Shown in pieces: positions 1-14,135 of a stretch of DNA of 64,000 nucleotides. The position numbers were made by a program, and so were the translations under genes. The notes beneath the pieces were generated by a model. It saw only the letters and a list, made by a program, of their open reading frames with translations. It searched no databases and was not told where the DNA came from. Each line of letters begins with the position of its first letter. Position 1 is the first letter of the stretch. The stretch comes from Lycocorax pyrrhopterus obiensis (taxonomy: Eukaryota; Chordata; Aves; Passeriformes; Paradisaeidae), in assembly GCA_014706295.1 (NCBI GenBank), contig JACSVZ010000015.1, positions 55,549,535-55,613,534 of the forward strand, in the 5' to 3' direction.

Positions 1-3000
1 GCATTTCTGCCAACAAAGAATCATAACAAGAAGGCACAACAGTATCTGTTCTGAATGACTTGTGTCTGGCTTGAGTCAGAGGAAATCATCTGGATGGTCA
101 ATATATGGATGTTTTTTCAGCCTGTTTTCAATGATTTTTTTTTTGTTTGAAAAGATAGATTATTGGGGCTTTTTTGTCAAACTTCATGTTCACCCTGAAT
201 GTGACTATATTTGCAATGTCACCTGCAACACCAATCACATAGAATGGTCAGGAAATAGGACTGGATTTCCTGTAGCATGAGAATCCAGTTTCCTGAGATC
301 ACATGCTTTCTGTCATATGATCTTTCTTTCATAAGCCTTTCTTTCATAATCATCACTAAACCAGTCAGTTTTCTTCTTCTACCCTTCCACTACTCTTTTA
401 GATCCTAAAAACACAGAGGTGGCTAAGGCAGCTTTCTAATCCTTCAGTGCAGAACACAAGAGGAAGGAGTAACCTGCCAGCAGTAGTACTGAAAAGCCAG
501 TTTTCTGAGTTTCCAGAGAAGAAGGATATGTGGCAGTCTGGCCCCAAATGTGAATGGAAATAGAATCATTTATCTGAAATGGATTATTTGGATTGCAGGC
601 GAATTTATACCCATAGGTCAGTTTTACAGGTACTCTTACTTCGAGAGCAGTGCATCAAAACTACGGCTGTTCTTACAGGCTTAGCTCACAGGTAAGAGTA
701 GTTCAATGGATGGGAAATGCTGCCAAAGCATTATATATATATATATATTTGGGGTTTTATTCATTTATTGCTAACACACACTCAAGTACAATGTTGTTGA
801 ACAATCTAATGAGGGAAGCTAGAGAAGGGAAGAGTTCACTAGGTTACAATTGTGGTTTAAAAATGTATCCTGGGAAGGTGTCATACTCCATAATTTTAAC
901 CCAGCTGAGTTCTAGAGAAATTTCTCTGCATGTCTGTAAAGAAACAATGAATATCAACATTTCTGGAGGAATCTAGGACAGACTGGGAATGCAATAGAAA
1001 GTAATATTCCTGTTAGAGAATCCTTTACATTCCTTTGTGGGGTTATCATTGTCTATTAAATTCTGCAGAACCTTTCCATAAGGAGACAATGTAAAAAGAA
1101 GTGATGGGTACATACAGTATTGGCCATATTAAAACAAGAATAAAAATGGGCAGGTTTTTTTGAAGACATATCCAAACCAAATTCTCTGCTGATGTAAATC
1201 ATCCCAAATCAGCTGAACTTGATTAATAGTAAGGAACCTACTCAAAATTTTCTCTCATTGGCTCGGAAAAGATTAGCAGTATTTATTTTTCTCCCTATAC
1301 ACTGCATTCATGTAAGTTGAATTTTTAAGGGCAACAGGCAGAGTTGAAGTTGACAAACTGTCCATTTAAAGGACAGGATGTGAGCAAATAAAGATTTTGT
1401 AATTAATTTTTTTTTTAATCACAGAAGATGAGATCCAGTGGATTAGGTCTAGCTACAGGGTCCTAAAACATAGCATACATTTCACAACCTCCTTATGTCA
1501 TGCCTTTGTTACATCTCTAAGTTAAGTGGCACTTGAAAAAGATGTTCCTTTGATATCATAAGAACATTTGATTCTTGAAAATGCTCCTGATCCTGTAGGA
1601 GAAATAAAATGAAAAAGCAGCAGCAACAATATCCAGGTGAATTCACTGGGACAATTGAGATATTGAGCAATGACTATAAATTCAAAACAAAAAGACCAAA
1701 AGGGGGACAGGTCCTATGCCCAAACTCATGGGACTAATCCATCCTAATGGTACAGGAGTTGCCAAGGGAAGGAAAAGATGAGGTGCTGGCAATGGGTAGA
1801 GAATGATTTTGGAAGCATGAGTACCAGAGTGTTGGATGAAAGAAAATTTAAAGGCAGTGGGAGTAAAATATTGGATCACAAAGGGGAAGAAATGGGCTGA
1901 GGAAGAAAGGCACAGAAAAAACCATCTGCAAGCAGCACTAGTGACGGGGAGAAAAGAAGCAGGAGACACACACCCAGGTGCACCATTGCCAAGCAGCCCG
2001 AAACAAAACCCAGCATCATTTGTGTGGGGATTTTTTCTCGCGCTCGCTCTTTAGATCAAAAGGAGAGCAGCAATGCAATCTGCTCTTTGCAAAGAGCACT
2101 TTCAGCCAAGAGAAGGAGAGTGCATACACTGGAACATCTGTTCCAAGAAGCCACTTGAAAAATAATCTTATAATAGCATGGGGAAAACATCTGTGCAGCA
2201 TGCACCAGACCACCAGTAGTGCAGCAGTAGAGGAGTAGAAGGGGGAAGGAAGACAGGAGGGAGTGAGGGAGACAAAGTAGAACAGGATTAGGTCAGGGGC
2301 AAGTACCCCAGTGAGGGGCATGACCCACATACGAAGAAACTGCTCATTTGGTGTCTTTTCTCTTCTAATCCTCAGCAAGAGGCAGACAGATTTCTCACCC
2401 ACTGAGCTGTGTTTATTGGCAGATATTACTCAACATGTGCAGCTTTGAAAAATCCCAAACTACAATCAAAGTGTTTGAGAGGCTGCACGAAAAGCTCCCT
2501 GCCCTTGGCCTCTCATGTAACCCCCACCCCTTCTGCCTCAACTTGCTTTATCTCTGCTGATAAATGTGCTTGATAAACAGTCACTGCTAGCTCAGGTGAG
2601 GAGAACCAGGATGCCAAACCACTTTTACACCGTGGGTGTATTTGACCTATTGTGACCTCAGTAAAAGAGAGGTCCACTTGTTTTCACCTCCAGCCTCAAA
2701 GCAAACAAATTCAGAAAAAAACTACCCTAACCATCACACAAACATGCACACATGTGTAGTGTGCACTATGTTCTTGGCTTCTCTGTTCTTCTGTTTTATT
2801 TCAAGAGAACTGAAACCTTAGAGCTGCCCTGCGCAAACTTCTGTAGCATGGCAACAGTCAGGCTATTTCCCCCGAGCACTGACACATTTTGCAGGAGATT
2901 TATAAGGAAAACAGTGTCAAATGGACTGAGCCAGTGTTTAACTCTAGGTTCTCTAAACAAGTAGAGCCTTCCCAAACATGTATCTTCTTGACAATGAGAA

Positions 3001-4032
3001 AAAGAAAGAATCAACCAGTATTAAGCATAAAACCTCCATACAAACATTTAGGTGAATGCCTAGGTACATGAAATTGAATTGAGAGCAACTAGAAGTTGAA
3101 GTACTCCTTGTGTACATGTACAGGTATCTGTAGCCTTCTCTTTCAGCACAGACAGGAGAAAAAGGGCAGTCTCCCTGTCCCCCACATAATCAGATTTCAC
3201 TGTGGGAAAGTGATGAGGAAATGAGGAAGTTTGAGTTATTTTAGAAGTCAGTTGTTAAGCTGAATTAAGTAAATGCAACTACTGACTAGATAACTTGTGC
3301 CCACATCAGAAGCAGGCAGAAGAAGACATAGCAAAGGACGTGTTAGGACATAGGAAGGATCAGATGTACCTATCCACAGAGGTATGCACAGATGGGATAT
3401 TGGGTAATTCGATTGCTACACTGGAGATATCCATGGTGAAAATTGTACACAGTTACTGCTGGTAAAGTGCACCATGCAAAGCTCTTATTTATATCAGTCT
3501 ACTCTCAGTGCTGCTCTAGATGCCCATCACCTCTATACCATGGCTACAAAAGGCAATAAGCAAAGAGACCAAAAAAATAGAAAAGACATGCTGGGAAATT
3601 AGGAAGAGGAACTGGTAGCATGATGGAAAGGAAGGCACAGCTTCCCTCCAGATTACAGACCAATAAAGATCTTAGTAAGTAGGCAAAGTGTGAAAAACCA
3701 GGAAACACCGAGGATCAACTTTCTTCTGTTTCATTCACAAGGAATCAATCTTCTTTTCATGCCCCACTGTTACATTACTGGTGCAGGCCTTTCTCAATTC
3801 TAGAAATGCTCTGGGAGCTTTGTTTCAGTTGGAAGACAAAGTATTTATTTATTCTTTTCAAATCTCAGAAGTGTAAAATGGAAGAAAATTGTTTTCTTGT
3901 CAACACTCATATTGGCTCTCAAAATAGTTTTATCAGTTTAGCCTCTGCATGCCAGTGCAAGCTAATGCATGGACCATAGGCTAATGCAATAGTAAGAGGA
4001 ATACCCCAGAAGAAATCTGCCCTTGTTTGATT
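1..4032. other. Unique noncoding sequence
   Basis: No recognisable exon, RNA gene or interspersed repeat is visible. Minor features are a short TA dinucleotide run (about 731-748) and a purine-rich stretch on the plus strand (about 2229-2277). Open frames of up to 128 codons (minus strand, 2016-2402) have no recognisable motif and are expected by chance in sequence of this composition. Confidence 0.6.
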
Positions 4033-4147
4033 ATATTGACCTAAAATTATGTTAGGTTGATATAATTCTATTGGGGAGGTACGACCTGCTACAGAAACCA
4101 GTTGATTAAAATCAAGATGATTTTAATCAACCAGTGTTGATTAAAAA
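4033..4147. repeat. Pair of adjacent inverted repeats
   Basis: Two hairpin-forming units lie side by side. The first has 12-base arms at 4033-4044 and 4052-4063 with two mismatches. The second has perfect 14-base arms, GTTGATTAAAATCA at 4101-4114 and its complement at 4118-4131, around a 3-base loop. The arm sequence GTTGATTAAAA recurs at 4137-4147. TTAAAATCA-type palindromes occur in old amniote repeats as I remember them, so this may be a remnant of a nonautonomous element, but no family can be assigned. The inverted repeats themselves are directly visible. Confidence 0.6.
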
Positions 4148-7100
4148 CAGTTTCACTTCTGTCTTTTCATTTGTGGACCACAAATCCTGTGAACTGAGGT
4201 CATTTCCAGATCAGAGATGTAGGAGTGGGAGTCAGAGGAAAGGGAACTAAATATATAGGCAGGAGCGCACAATAAGGTAAAGATGAGCAGCTTGAAGTTG
4301 ACATGGCAAGCGACAGGAAATCAATGGAGTGCTAATGTGTGGGAGGAAAAGAGTATGATTTTAGCAGAAACATTTAGGACAGATGTGAGAGACACAGCAG
4401 AGGAACCATGGGGCCAGACAGGAGAAGATTAGAGTAACCAAAGCAAAAAACATCTGAGACACTGACAGCAACCTATTTTGGGAATTTCTTCTTTTCTCAC
4501 TCAGAGACAAGTCAAAAGTTAGGTGAGCTGTTAGGTGTTATGTGAGCTCTAAATCTCTAACAGCTCCAGGACTAACTTTTTTCTTACAATGTATTGTAAT
4601 TGTGCCATGAGTTTCAAACAGAGAGCATCATGCAAGGCTGTATCTCCCCTATTCCCTGATCTCATTCATCTGCATGGTTATCAACTGGAGTGTCACCCAA
4701 AATATCAATATTTTGAACACCCTACCCCTCATTTAATTAGCAGAAGTATCAGAAATCCCATTCTTCGATCCCTTGGCTGGGAAGCATTTGCTCAGGGCGA
4801 GTCACACAATATATATCACAAGCATTAGTGGTATGTGTGTTTTCCTCTCACCCTGAAAAAGCCTTCCATTAACCTAATTACCAGTATTCCATGAAGTCTG
4901 CATTTGGCAAGCTCCCTGCACAATACCTCTAATGCAGGCTGGGCTCTGGCATGCTAGGCATGATTACCTGCAGGAGGAAGCAAACATTTCTCCACCTTTG
5001 TATGCTAAAAGAACTCTTAAAAAAATGTAGATCCAGAATTGGATCCTTCAAATCTTGATAGAGATGTCTTATTTTCAGAGTAGTCATGCGTGAGATTCCT
5101 CATTCACTGAAAATTAACAGAATGTTCTTCAAACTGGCATCTCTTACATTGAAAGTGAACCTTCTCCCCTTCTGAGGCAGCATCTTCTTCCATAGCCCCC
5201 TCAGACTGATGTGCCGCAAAAACCACATCGCAAGGATGCTACCTGTTACTCGTGCACCACATTTAACACAAAGCAGAGTAAAGAAACTGGGAAAGGTAAA
5301 GCTCCCAGTGGCACACAACTTTGCTCCACAGGCAGCAGCATGTCTCCCTGATAGCATGGCAAATTTTGCTTGTTCAGGGCTGCCTTCCTCAAAATTCATC
5401 AAAGCTTTGTCCCCACAAACAGGACAAGTAATTTGCCTGCTGGCATATATTTAGAATTGTCTCACCTAAACATTAAAAGTATTGTAATGTTCAAGAGCCA
5501 AAGTCTTCTTTGCATAACTTAAGAACTCCTTTACTGCTATTTTTCTCCAACCAGGCAAAATCTAGATTTTAACCCTAAAGACACGGGGCATATCAACTAC
5601 AGAAATGTATTACTGGGGGTTTTGTCTCTTGAAATTGAGTCAGAGGACAGAAATTGAGCAGAATGGTTTTACCATTAACTCACTGTAACATACATAAAAT
5701 TGCCACTGAAAAAATAAAACCTGGTTGATTAACAGAGAGAAAAAATATGCTTTAACTCCAGCAAATCTATCAAACTTTCATTCCATGCGTATCTTTTACT
5801 CTTTGAAACGTTAAGGCAGAGGGGACTGAAAAGTATGCAGTTCTGAAGTATGCAGTAACATACTAAAGAAAATTTTGTATCAATTCACTCAAGCATTACT
5901 CTATTTTTTGAACCTTTTCAGCCCACTAAGGTCTTATTCATGGATTAAAGAGGTGTACATTTTCACACACAGACAACATTTGACTGTAAAAAACAGACTG
6001 AGTATAAAAGACAATAAAACCTTTCATTCCTCTACTGTGGTCACAAAAGCCTGGGCCACTTTATGATCTTTTGGAACGACTTTAAATTATTTCCTAAGTA
6101 TCAGGAGACACTACAGACTCACCTAGAGGAGATGAAGATAGTAGGTTCAGGGCACTGTAGTTCATTAGGTGGCACTTATCTTTAAAAAAACTTAAACTCC
6201 AGCTTCATTTGGGCTGAAGAAGATGGGTAACAGGTTGCAAGGCTCTGTTCACAACCCATGCCCCTGACAGGTACCACTGAGTTTGCCTGATTGTGGAAAA
6301 GATTAGGCTAATAAAATCTGTAGGCATATGTAAGAGTAGACTCTGACCCCAGGGGACGGGGGATGATGAGTTTCTTTCTTCTGAGAATCTCAAATGAAAA
6401 AAGCACCTTTTATCAGTTCTGAGGGCCTGAGGAGTCACATTTAATTATGTGGTTGTGAGCACCATAAGACTTGTTTCTCACTTAAGGAGTGTGTTCAAGG
6501 AGAAGTCATAAAACATGAGGCTAAACAGTAGTAAGGGAGGTCCCAGTGCTAATGAAGACATGCAGTGTGTAGGGACAACAGCCTAAAAGTCTCTTTGGTT
6601 ATGGTGAGAAGAGGAAGAGGGAAATAAAATTAGTTTCTATCAAAGAGTTTTTCTGATCCTGTAAAAGGAGTATGTGTTACTAGAAGAATAATTTCCAGTG
6701 GGCAAAACTGTGTAGAGACCTTTCTCTGAATGGCAACAGGTCCCTGTGCTGTCCTGGAGTGACGAAAAGGGTCTATACAGTTGGATGAACAGTTCTCAGA
6801 AGATACAATTTTTACTCGAGTAGGTGAATACCAAAGGCTTCCTGCTGTTCCTGATGATTTTGTGTCATCACAGGAGCTCAGCACTGAGTTATTCTTACAA
6901 ACATTCATCTGAACGTCTTCAGGACCAATGTAGCAGCTGCACAAGCAAACGAAACATCCCAGGGTCCATTTTCAGTACTTTAGAAGGAATGGCATGCTCT
7001 TGAGAGCCAACTTGTGCCCTCATAGCTATGCACTATAGCTACCCCAAACCAGGTGGTTTTATCCATATTGCTTTCTAAAAACACCCCCTGGCCCTTACTA

Positions 7101-10100
7101 TAACCTCAGCCGTAACTGAGTGCTACTTTTGGAGGATGTTAGTTGTCATGCAAACTGTGCAAAGGTGTGTGCTATCAGCTAGACACTGTGGATTGTAAGA
7201 GAATGGTAGCCAAGTTCTAAATCATGGCCCTTTACAGTATACTTCTACAGATGTAGCCTGTGGGACCACTAAGTCATGAAATTAAAAAGCAAGGAAGAAA
7301 CAAGAGACATTTATTTGAAGACTTTGGATTAAATTATCTTCCTTGAACTCCCCATGCACTCTATTGCACCAAAGGAAAACTACTCAGACATTAATGAGAA
7401 AAAAAGGCCTTCCAAACACGGAGTCCTTGCCCTCTGAATTGCCCCGCCGGTGTCTGAAGAAACCCTCATCGATTTCCAAGTAAGTTCAAGAGATGGTACT
7501 GAAGATCTTTTTTTTTATCTGAGCAAGTGAAAGACCTGGAGTTAGCAGTATCTCCAGAATAAAGAATTCTTTCTGAAAGCAACTATCTTCCCAACAGTAA
7601 GGATTCTTCCTGAAACATGCCCTCAACACATGTGATGGGAAGTGCAAGCAAGAAGACCTTGTCACAAAAAAGTCATGTGGGATAGGGGACTAAACTGTTC
7701 TGAGGCAGGGAACTAAAAGGCTATTGGAAGCCACATGGCTTAACTCAAACTGAAAATCTCCTCTTTTCCCTGTTTGCCAAGAGGAAATTTCTTGGCAACA
7801 AAAAAAGTCTAGGAAAACAAAGAAAATTGCTAAGTAACCAATGAACAAACTAACAAGCAAAATGACAGAAAAATGATCACAAGGCCAAAAACATTGCAGC
7901 CTTTGATGAGAGCAGAGCTACATCTGAAGCCAAAGGCAGCTGAAGCAAACCAAGAAAGAAGAAGCTCGCACCACTCTTCACAATCTCTGTGCAGAGAACA
8001 AATAGAAATAGGGCATGTATGTGCTGTTTAGGCACTCCAAAGGCAGATAGTACTTTGGTTTGACAGCAGAAGGCACTTCATCATCCCCCAGTAGATACAT
8101 ACATGGACCAACGCCGGAAGGAGCAAGATGGTGTTTTAATATAACTAAAAAAGACTGAGTTCTCCCTGTCAGTGTAAAACAGAATGCAACCTTAAATATG
8201 GCCTCACAGTGGCTCCACCATAATTGCTTGTTCCCTGCTGTGTTCCCCATACAGCAGACCTAGTACTGACATCTGGTACTAATTTAGGGTTCATCTGTTC
8301 TACAAAAACAAACATATTGTGGGGCCTCCTTACAGCATGCTTGCCCCTCAACTTGGTTAAACCACGTTCCATCTTGTAAAGTAGATGTGACATAACTGTT
8401 TGCATTTTGGCCCTGAACCATGCTACAGATGTTGCAATGTTCGAGAGCCTGAAGTGGCTTAAACTGCAACACTTGGGATCTTCTAGGAAGCAGCAATTCC
8501 AGCTCCTTAAAGAGAGTGGCATTAACCCTTTCCCTCCACTCCATAAGAATACTTCCATCTCGTTAAATATACTGATCTGCACAAATCTGACACGAAGCAG
8601 CTTAAATTTGACCATGTTTTAAGATGTGGTTATTTGATATCAGGTCAGAAAATACTGTGGGAAGTTTGTTTGACCCTGCACATAAACACATTCGCCACTT
8701 ATGTGTGAAAGGCTGTACGGAGAACTCTCAGGGTGATAAACAAATTCATTTGGATTTAAACATGAGAGAAATGAGTTTTGGGGCCAAATGAGGGGCTGTG
8801 TGAGATACACAAAACTTCATGGAAAGTACCTGAGGGGCACCCACCTCCCTTAGCAAAGGGTTTATCCCAAATGCCTTTTTCAGTATCTGAATATTAACTA
8901 AGATTTCATTCTTGAACATTCCAGTGTGTACATCCCCACTTACTGCTCTGGGGACTGCATGCTGACAAGGCTGCTCCAGTTCCAGTTATTGCAGAAACTT
9001 CTCACGCTCTGCATGCTGTTCATTCTCATGTGGCATTCTCTTTCACTTTTTTTGCTCCAGCTACTGTTTCTCTTGCCAATAAAGATTAGCATAACCTTCA
9101 AGAAAATCTGGCAGAAGGTCACGGTCATTTCAGGGAGAAGTAAACAGAGTGAGAAAAGCATAGAATGGAATTACTAGAAGAGTGTAAGGACTCTTTGCCC
9201 ACTATGCATAGGCCGTGCTGTCAAGCAAAAATATATTGGTATTTGAATCTGTTAAAACTTGTGTAAACTCTGCTAGATATCTGAGAAGTTCCATGGGTCT
9301 GGAATTCAGGACTGCATTAGACCTTAAAAATATTCAAAACCTACAGTCTCTTACTCAATACAGATTGTTTTTCCATTAGTTGGGGTGCAAGCAGCAGAAG
9401 AAATAATTTGCAAATATTTGGAATGCTTCTATTTGTCATTTTTAAATCAATACATATATCTTGCTATTCTCCATAGGGTTTTTCTCTGCCTCTTATGTAA
9501 CTGGTAAAGCAGATTTTTGTTTTTCCTCTAAAAAAAAAAGAAGTTGATCATATCAGTCCAGGACTTTTTCCAAAAAACCTGGAGGCAGCAAGGTTTCCAT
9601 ACACCAGGGCCAAAATACAGATGTTTGGCCTAAAATTGGTTTTATTATTTTTATTTTGGATTTTGGAAAAACAAGCACACAAGTCTCCGCAAAACAACAC
9701 AAGTCTCCACAAAATAACACAAGTACATGTGTTCTCTCTATTACTCTGGAAGAAAATGTAGCAACCAAAAAGAACGAAATGAGCAGGTCTGCTTTCTCTA
9801 AGCAGTGCTTTCAGACATGGAAAAACCAAGCAGGCAGAAAACAAGTGTAATGAAGGGACTCTGACCCCACAAGAATGCCCATTTTTTCCAAATGAACCAA
9901 ACAGCCTAATAAAGGATATTACCTTCCCTATAAATCTTGCTTCTCAGAAAACAAAGGCGTAATGATTTCAAAATGCTTCCACAACAAGGAGTAGAACCAA
10001 GCCCTAGAGCAGCCAGGGCGGCAAACAGGGAGAGACCAAAGGCGGAGTTCAAGCTGTATATCATCGTGAGAGGAAAGAGTGCAATATATGGCCCAGTAAA

Positions 10101-13100
10101 ACCCTCCTGTCTGGAAGTTTCACGAACAATTACAGGAATGTATTGTTGATTTTCACACACACCACCTGAGGTGTGTGCTCTTCATCTGGCGTTTGAACTT
10201 TGCTGACAATTCTTGACACAGGATGGGATTGACTTGAACAATGAATAAAAGCTAGCTAATACAGACACTGTGAAATATAAATAGAGGAGTTGGCAGCAGA
10301 GTTTCCATCAGAATTTGCAGAGCAGTGTTCATAAGTTTTGCTGTATACATGTGGTTTTGCTATAGCAACAAAGATGAATAGTCATCATTTTCTGTGACCA
10401 ACACCAAATCTAGTATTATCTGTATCCTTCCTTGTGAATAGAGATGATTTCACCTCTACATGAGGTTCACTCTGGTAGCCAAAATGGGGAAGAAATCTGT
10501 GATACTGAAGTTCATATACTATGCGTATGTGGGATTCCCCAGTGGATCAGCTCGGTCAGTATGACAGGAGATCTTCCGGTTTCCCGATGTCAAGTGAGAA
10601 ACTACAAATATTAATCTGTTTTCACTCTACATTTTGAGAGTCTCTAGAGTCTATTACTCCCAGCTGAAAGTATCAAATTGCTACCTGATAGTGTGTGAGG
10701 CATCAGAAAGAAGAGCCTGTAAGAACGAATCTATTAATTAAGCAGAGGAAAATGCAGAGAGCTGATGTTCGCCTCAAACCAGAGTACACGAAAGTGCCCC
10801 AGAAATATCTTGGGCATGTGCCTAAGATGTATTCCACAATACACAACAGACAACAGGATGATTTCTCCCATCCAACAGGAAACACTAAAGGCAATTAAAA
10901 AGATTTGAAGCCAGGATTATTTTTTTATTTCAGGTGATTTTCAGCCGCTAAAAACATTAATCAACCAGGCAGCTGAGAAAAGGAGAAAAAAGGTACCCCA
11001 GCTGATACTTTAAAAACCTCAAACTCTTTTTTTTTTTCAAGCAAAATTAAAAAGCAGGCAGAAAATAATGGAATTCAATAATAGGGGTGGTAGGTAAAGT
11101 AAGAGAAGGTTTTGGTTCAATAAAACAGCAATGTAACCACTATAGAAATAAAAGATCACATGGTATTATGGCTTTGATTTCAGCAAAATATGTACCAGTC
11201 TTCTGGTTGACAGATGAAGTAGTCAGGAAGACTTAATCTACTCAAACTACATGAAAGGAGAGAATCATGATGACAGAACAAGACATACATATCCAAGCAC
11301 ATAGGCCAAATAAAAGCATCATTTTTTACGACAAAACAAAAAGCAAGTAAGTATGCTGAGAGGTAACATGAGTACTAGCGTGTGGAGCTTGGAGAGTCAA
11401 TAAGGGTAGTTGGAAATGGTCATGTAGGAGAAAAGAAATTATGTGATTAATTATAGAGAAACCTGATGGGGTAAGTCCAATGGGTTTTGGAGGATTGTAT
11501 TTCATGTCTAATGTGTTCCATAAAAGCTACAGTGGAAAACTGGATCAGCTGGTGGTGATATTTTGCATCCAATATCCTGCTATATGATTAGAAGGTCATA
11601 GATGAGTGAGTGGGCTCCACAGTGTTTGTGGTTAAAGTACTAATTAGCCAAACAAACAAGATCAAACTAGAAAGTCTCTTCAACAGACTACCATGTTTCA
11701 CAAAATTATAGGAGCTTCCCCTCAAAAAATCTGGTTGTAAGAGCAGAAAGGAAAATTCTGTTACCTAAAGTAACTTTCATCCTTCAGATCATTTTCTCAG
11801 TCTACACAGTCAGTAATACAACTTCAGAAATTTCTAGAAGTAATGGATTTTTTTCTTAACACAGAAATCCTGCATGGGATATCAAGTAACTCAGTAATGT
11901 CCATTATCAATTACTCACCATAATGGACCTCATTATGATAAATAAGGAACAGTTAATGGCTTTTACAAAAATTGAAAAATTGAAAAATTGCCCAATGAAA
12001 TGAGGCTTGATTTATTTAATGCAAACAGGATATGTCACCAACCTGCAATATCTCTTGTTGGATCTTTTAAAACCTGCAGGTTTTTGCAGTTGAGATTAGA
12101 GTTGGGAAAATACATTTAAATGAAGAAGTGCTAAAACAACAAAGAATTTTTCAGCAGCACCTTGCTGGATGCCCAAGAAGCCAAGATGCCTTATATTCAA
12201 AAAAATTTTCTTGACTGAAGAAGATCTTCTTGGTGCAAGCAATCACATAAATTTAGTATTTGCACCTATATACATACACAAGCATATAGTACATCTGTGC
12301 ATGTATACATGGAGAGCGAATTAAAAAGCCAATGAGATTACTATAAAATACAAGTAGAAGTAAGTGGGTAATGAGGTTAGTAACTCAAATGAATGAATGA
12401 GTTTTCATAAACCAACAAATTTTAAATAATAAGGCATTTAAAAGTATTCCAGAGGCAATAAACTCAGTGAATTAATTATAAGTCAATAGCTAGATTCAGA
12501 CAGTGGGATGGTGAAGTGGGACCAAGGAAAAGCAGAAATGTCCAGTAGATATTTCGGTGGAATTTGGAAGGAATCAAGGTGTGTAGCTACTTCTGAATGT
12601 ATTACTGATAGATCAAATAGTTAGCCATGCATAACCACGGAGGATGTGAGGTAGTGTCTGTGACAACTAAACATTTACAAACTCAGATATCTTAGGTTCA
12701 AGAGTCTTCAATTAGCTGAGGAAACCTCTAAATCCTTAGTACAGTTTTCTGGCAAACATTAGAGGGTAATTAAATAGAAAAATTAAGAAGATTGGAAAAC
12801 CGTCAGCATTGTCATTGAGAGAATCTTGTAGTTAGTCTTCACTATTCTGAACAAAAAAATGAAATTTACTAAGGCAAAATACTGGCTATTTTAAAGGTTA
12901 CGTCAGATGCAAAATGAGAACTACAGACACCTGAATAGTTACACTAAAAGAATTAATAACTTGGCCTCAGGAGATAAAATCAAATGAAAAATAAAATTAC
13001 CAGAAAGAATCTCATTGGTTAAGTGTTACAAAGATAAGCAAAATAGACATATAACCCTTACAAAGGTGCTGATGAAAATAGCTTCATTACAATAAATGTC

Positions 13101-14135
13101 TGAAAACGTATCTTAGTATTATATAGTAGTCAAAGACAGCTAGCTTGAATTTGAAACAATAAACTGACACTCAGAACCAATAATTACATAATATAAGCAT
13201 AGATAGTTTTCATTAACCAATCCAATAAGGTGTTCTCTTTCTTTCCACCCTTGCCTCTTAGCAAATGTAATGGTCAATTTCAATTATCTAAGCAACATCC
13301 TCCTGGAAAAGCAGATAAAAACTGGTAGTAAAACAGATCAACCAACAGGCCTAGTGGACAGAAAGAGGAGTAACATGCAGGCATCTAAATCAGAGTTCTG
13401 TTGTGGCATTTAAAGCAAATACCCCTCTTATCCTTGCTTACCAGGTATCAGTTCAGACTGTGAAGCCAACCTTCCAGTGCAGAACAACTGCTGATGAGGT
13501 GACTGCATTATTGTGAAGTCTTCCAGGTTGTATCAACCACACATCAAATGCCCTGGTACTGTTGATATCTAAAACCCTGGATCAATTCTCATACAATATA
13601 AAATGACAAATTTGTCCATGCCTTTGTGGCTATTGTACACTAGCTTTCAAGACTGTGCCATTGGACTTCTTCATCTATCCAACCTTTTGGCTGCCTCAGC
13701 ATCCCTTCTTTTTTACCTGACCTTGATATTTTTGTTCCTGTACTCAGACTCTTTTTATTACCCTCTCTGTTCTCCCATCATATTTTCAAATTCTTTTTCC
13801 CCAGTGTCAAGGGGAAGCTTCTCAGATGAACCTTCAAGATGTCCCCTAAACCTCCAAAGACATGATACCCGTCAGCCTCCACTGAGAGAGGACCAAACAT
13901 TCCTCCAGCAGCAGGATTCCCTGGTAGAATCGTCATGGCTGATTGTGCAACAGCTACTGGGTCTGAGAGAATTGGCGATTCCTTGAGAGCAGGAAGGGCT
14001 GGAGAAATTGTGTAAACAGTAGCCTCCATGACACTTTTGGTCCTCCTCCAAAATCCTGCTCTCTTGGCTACTATGTGTTGGCCAGCTGCACGAGACACCA
14101 GAGAAGAAAAGTCAGCTGAATCCTGATATGAGATC
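4148..14135. other. Unique sequence with weak candidate minus-strand frames
   Basis: No interspersed repeat is recognised. Three minus-strand frames (about 5100-5446, 6630-6936 and 8284-8544) are mildly gene-like and are discussed as findings; none could be tied to a known protein. A short perfect hairpin of CACACACC and its complement sits at 10156-10177. The rest shows ordinary AT-rich noncoding composition. Several A or T runs are present and there is no CpG-rich promoter-like segment. Confidence 0.5.
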
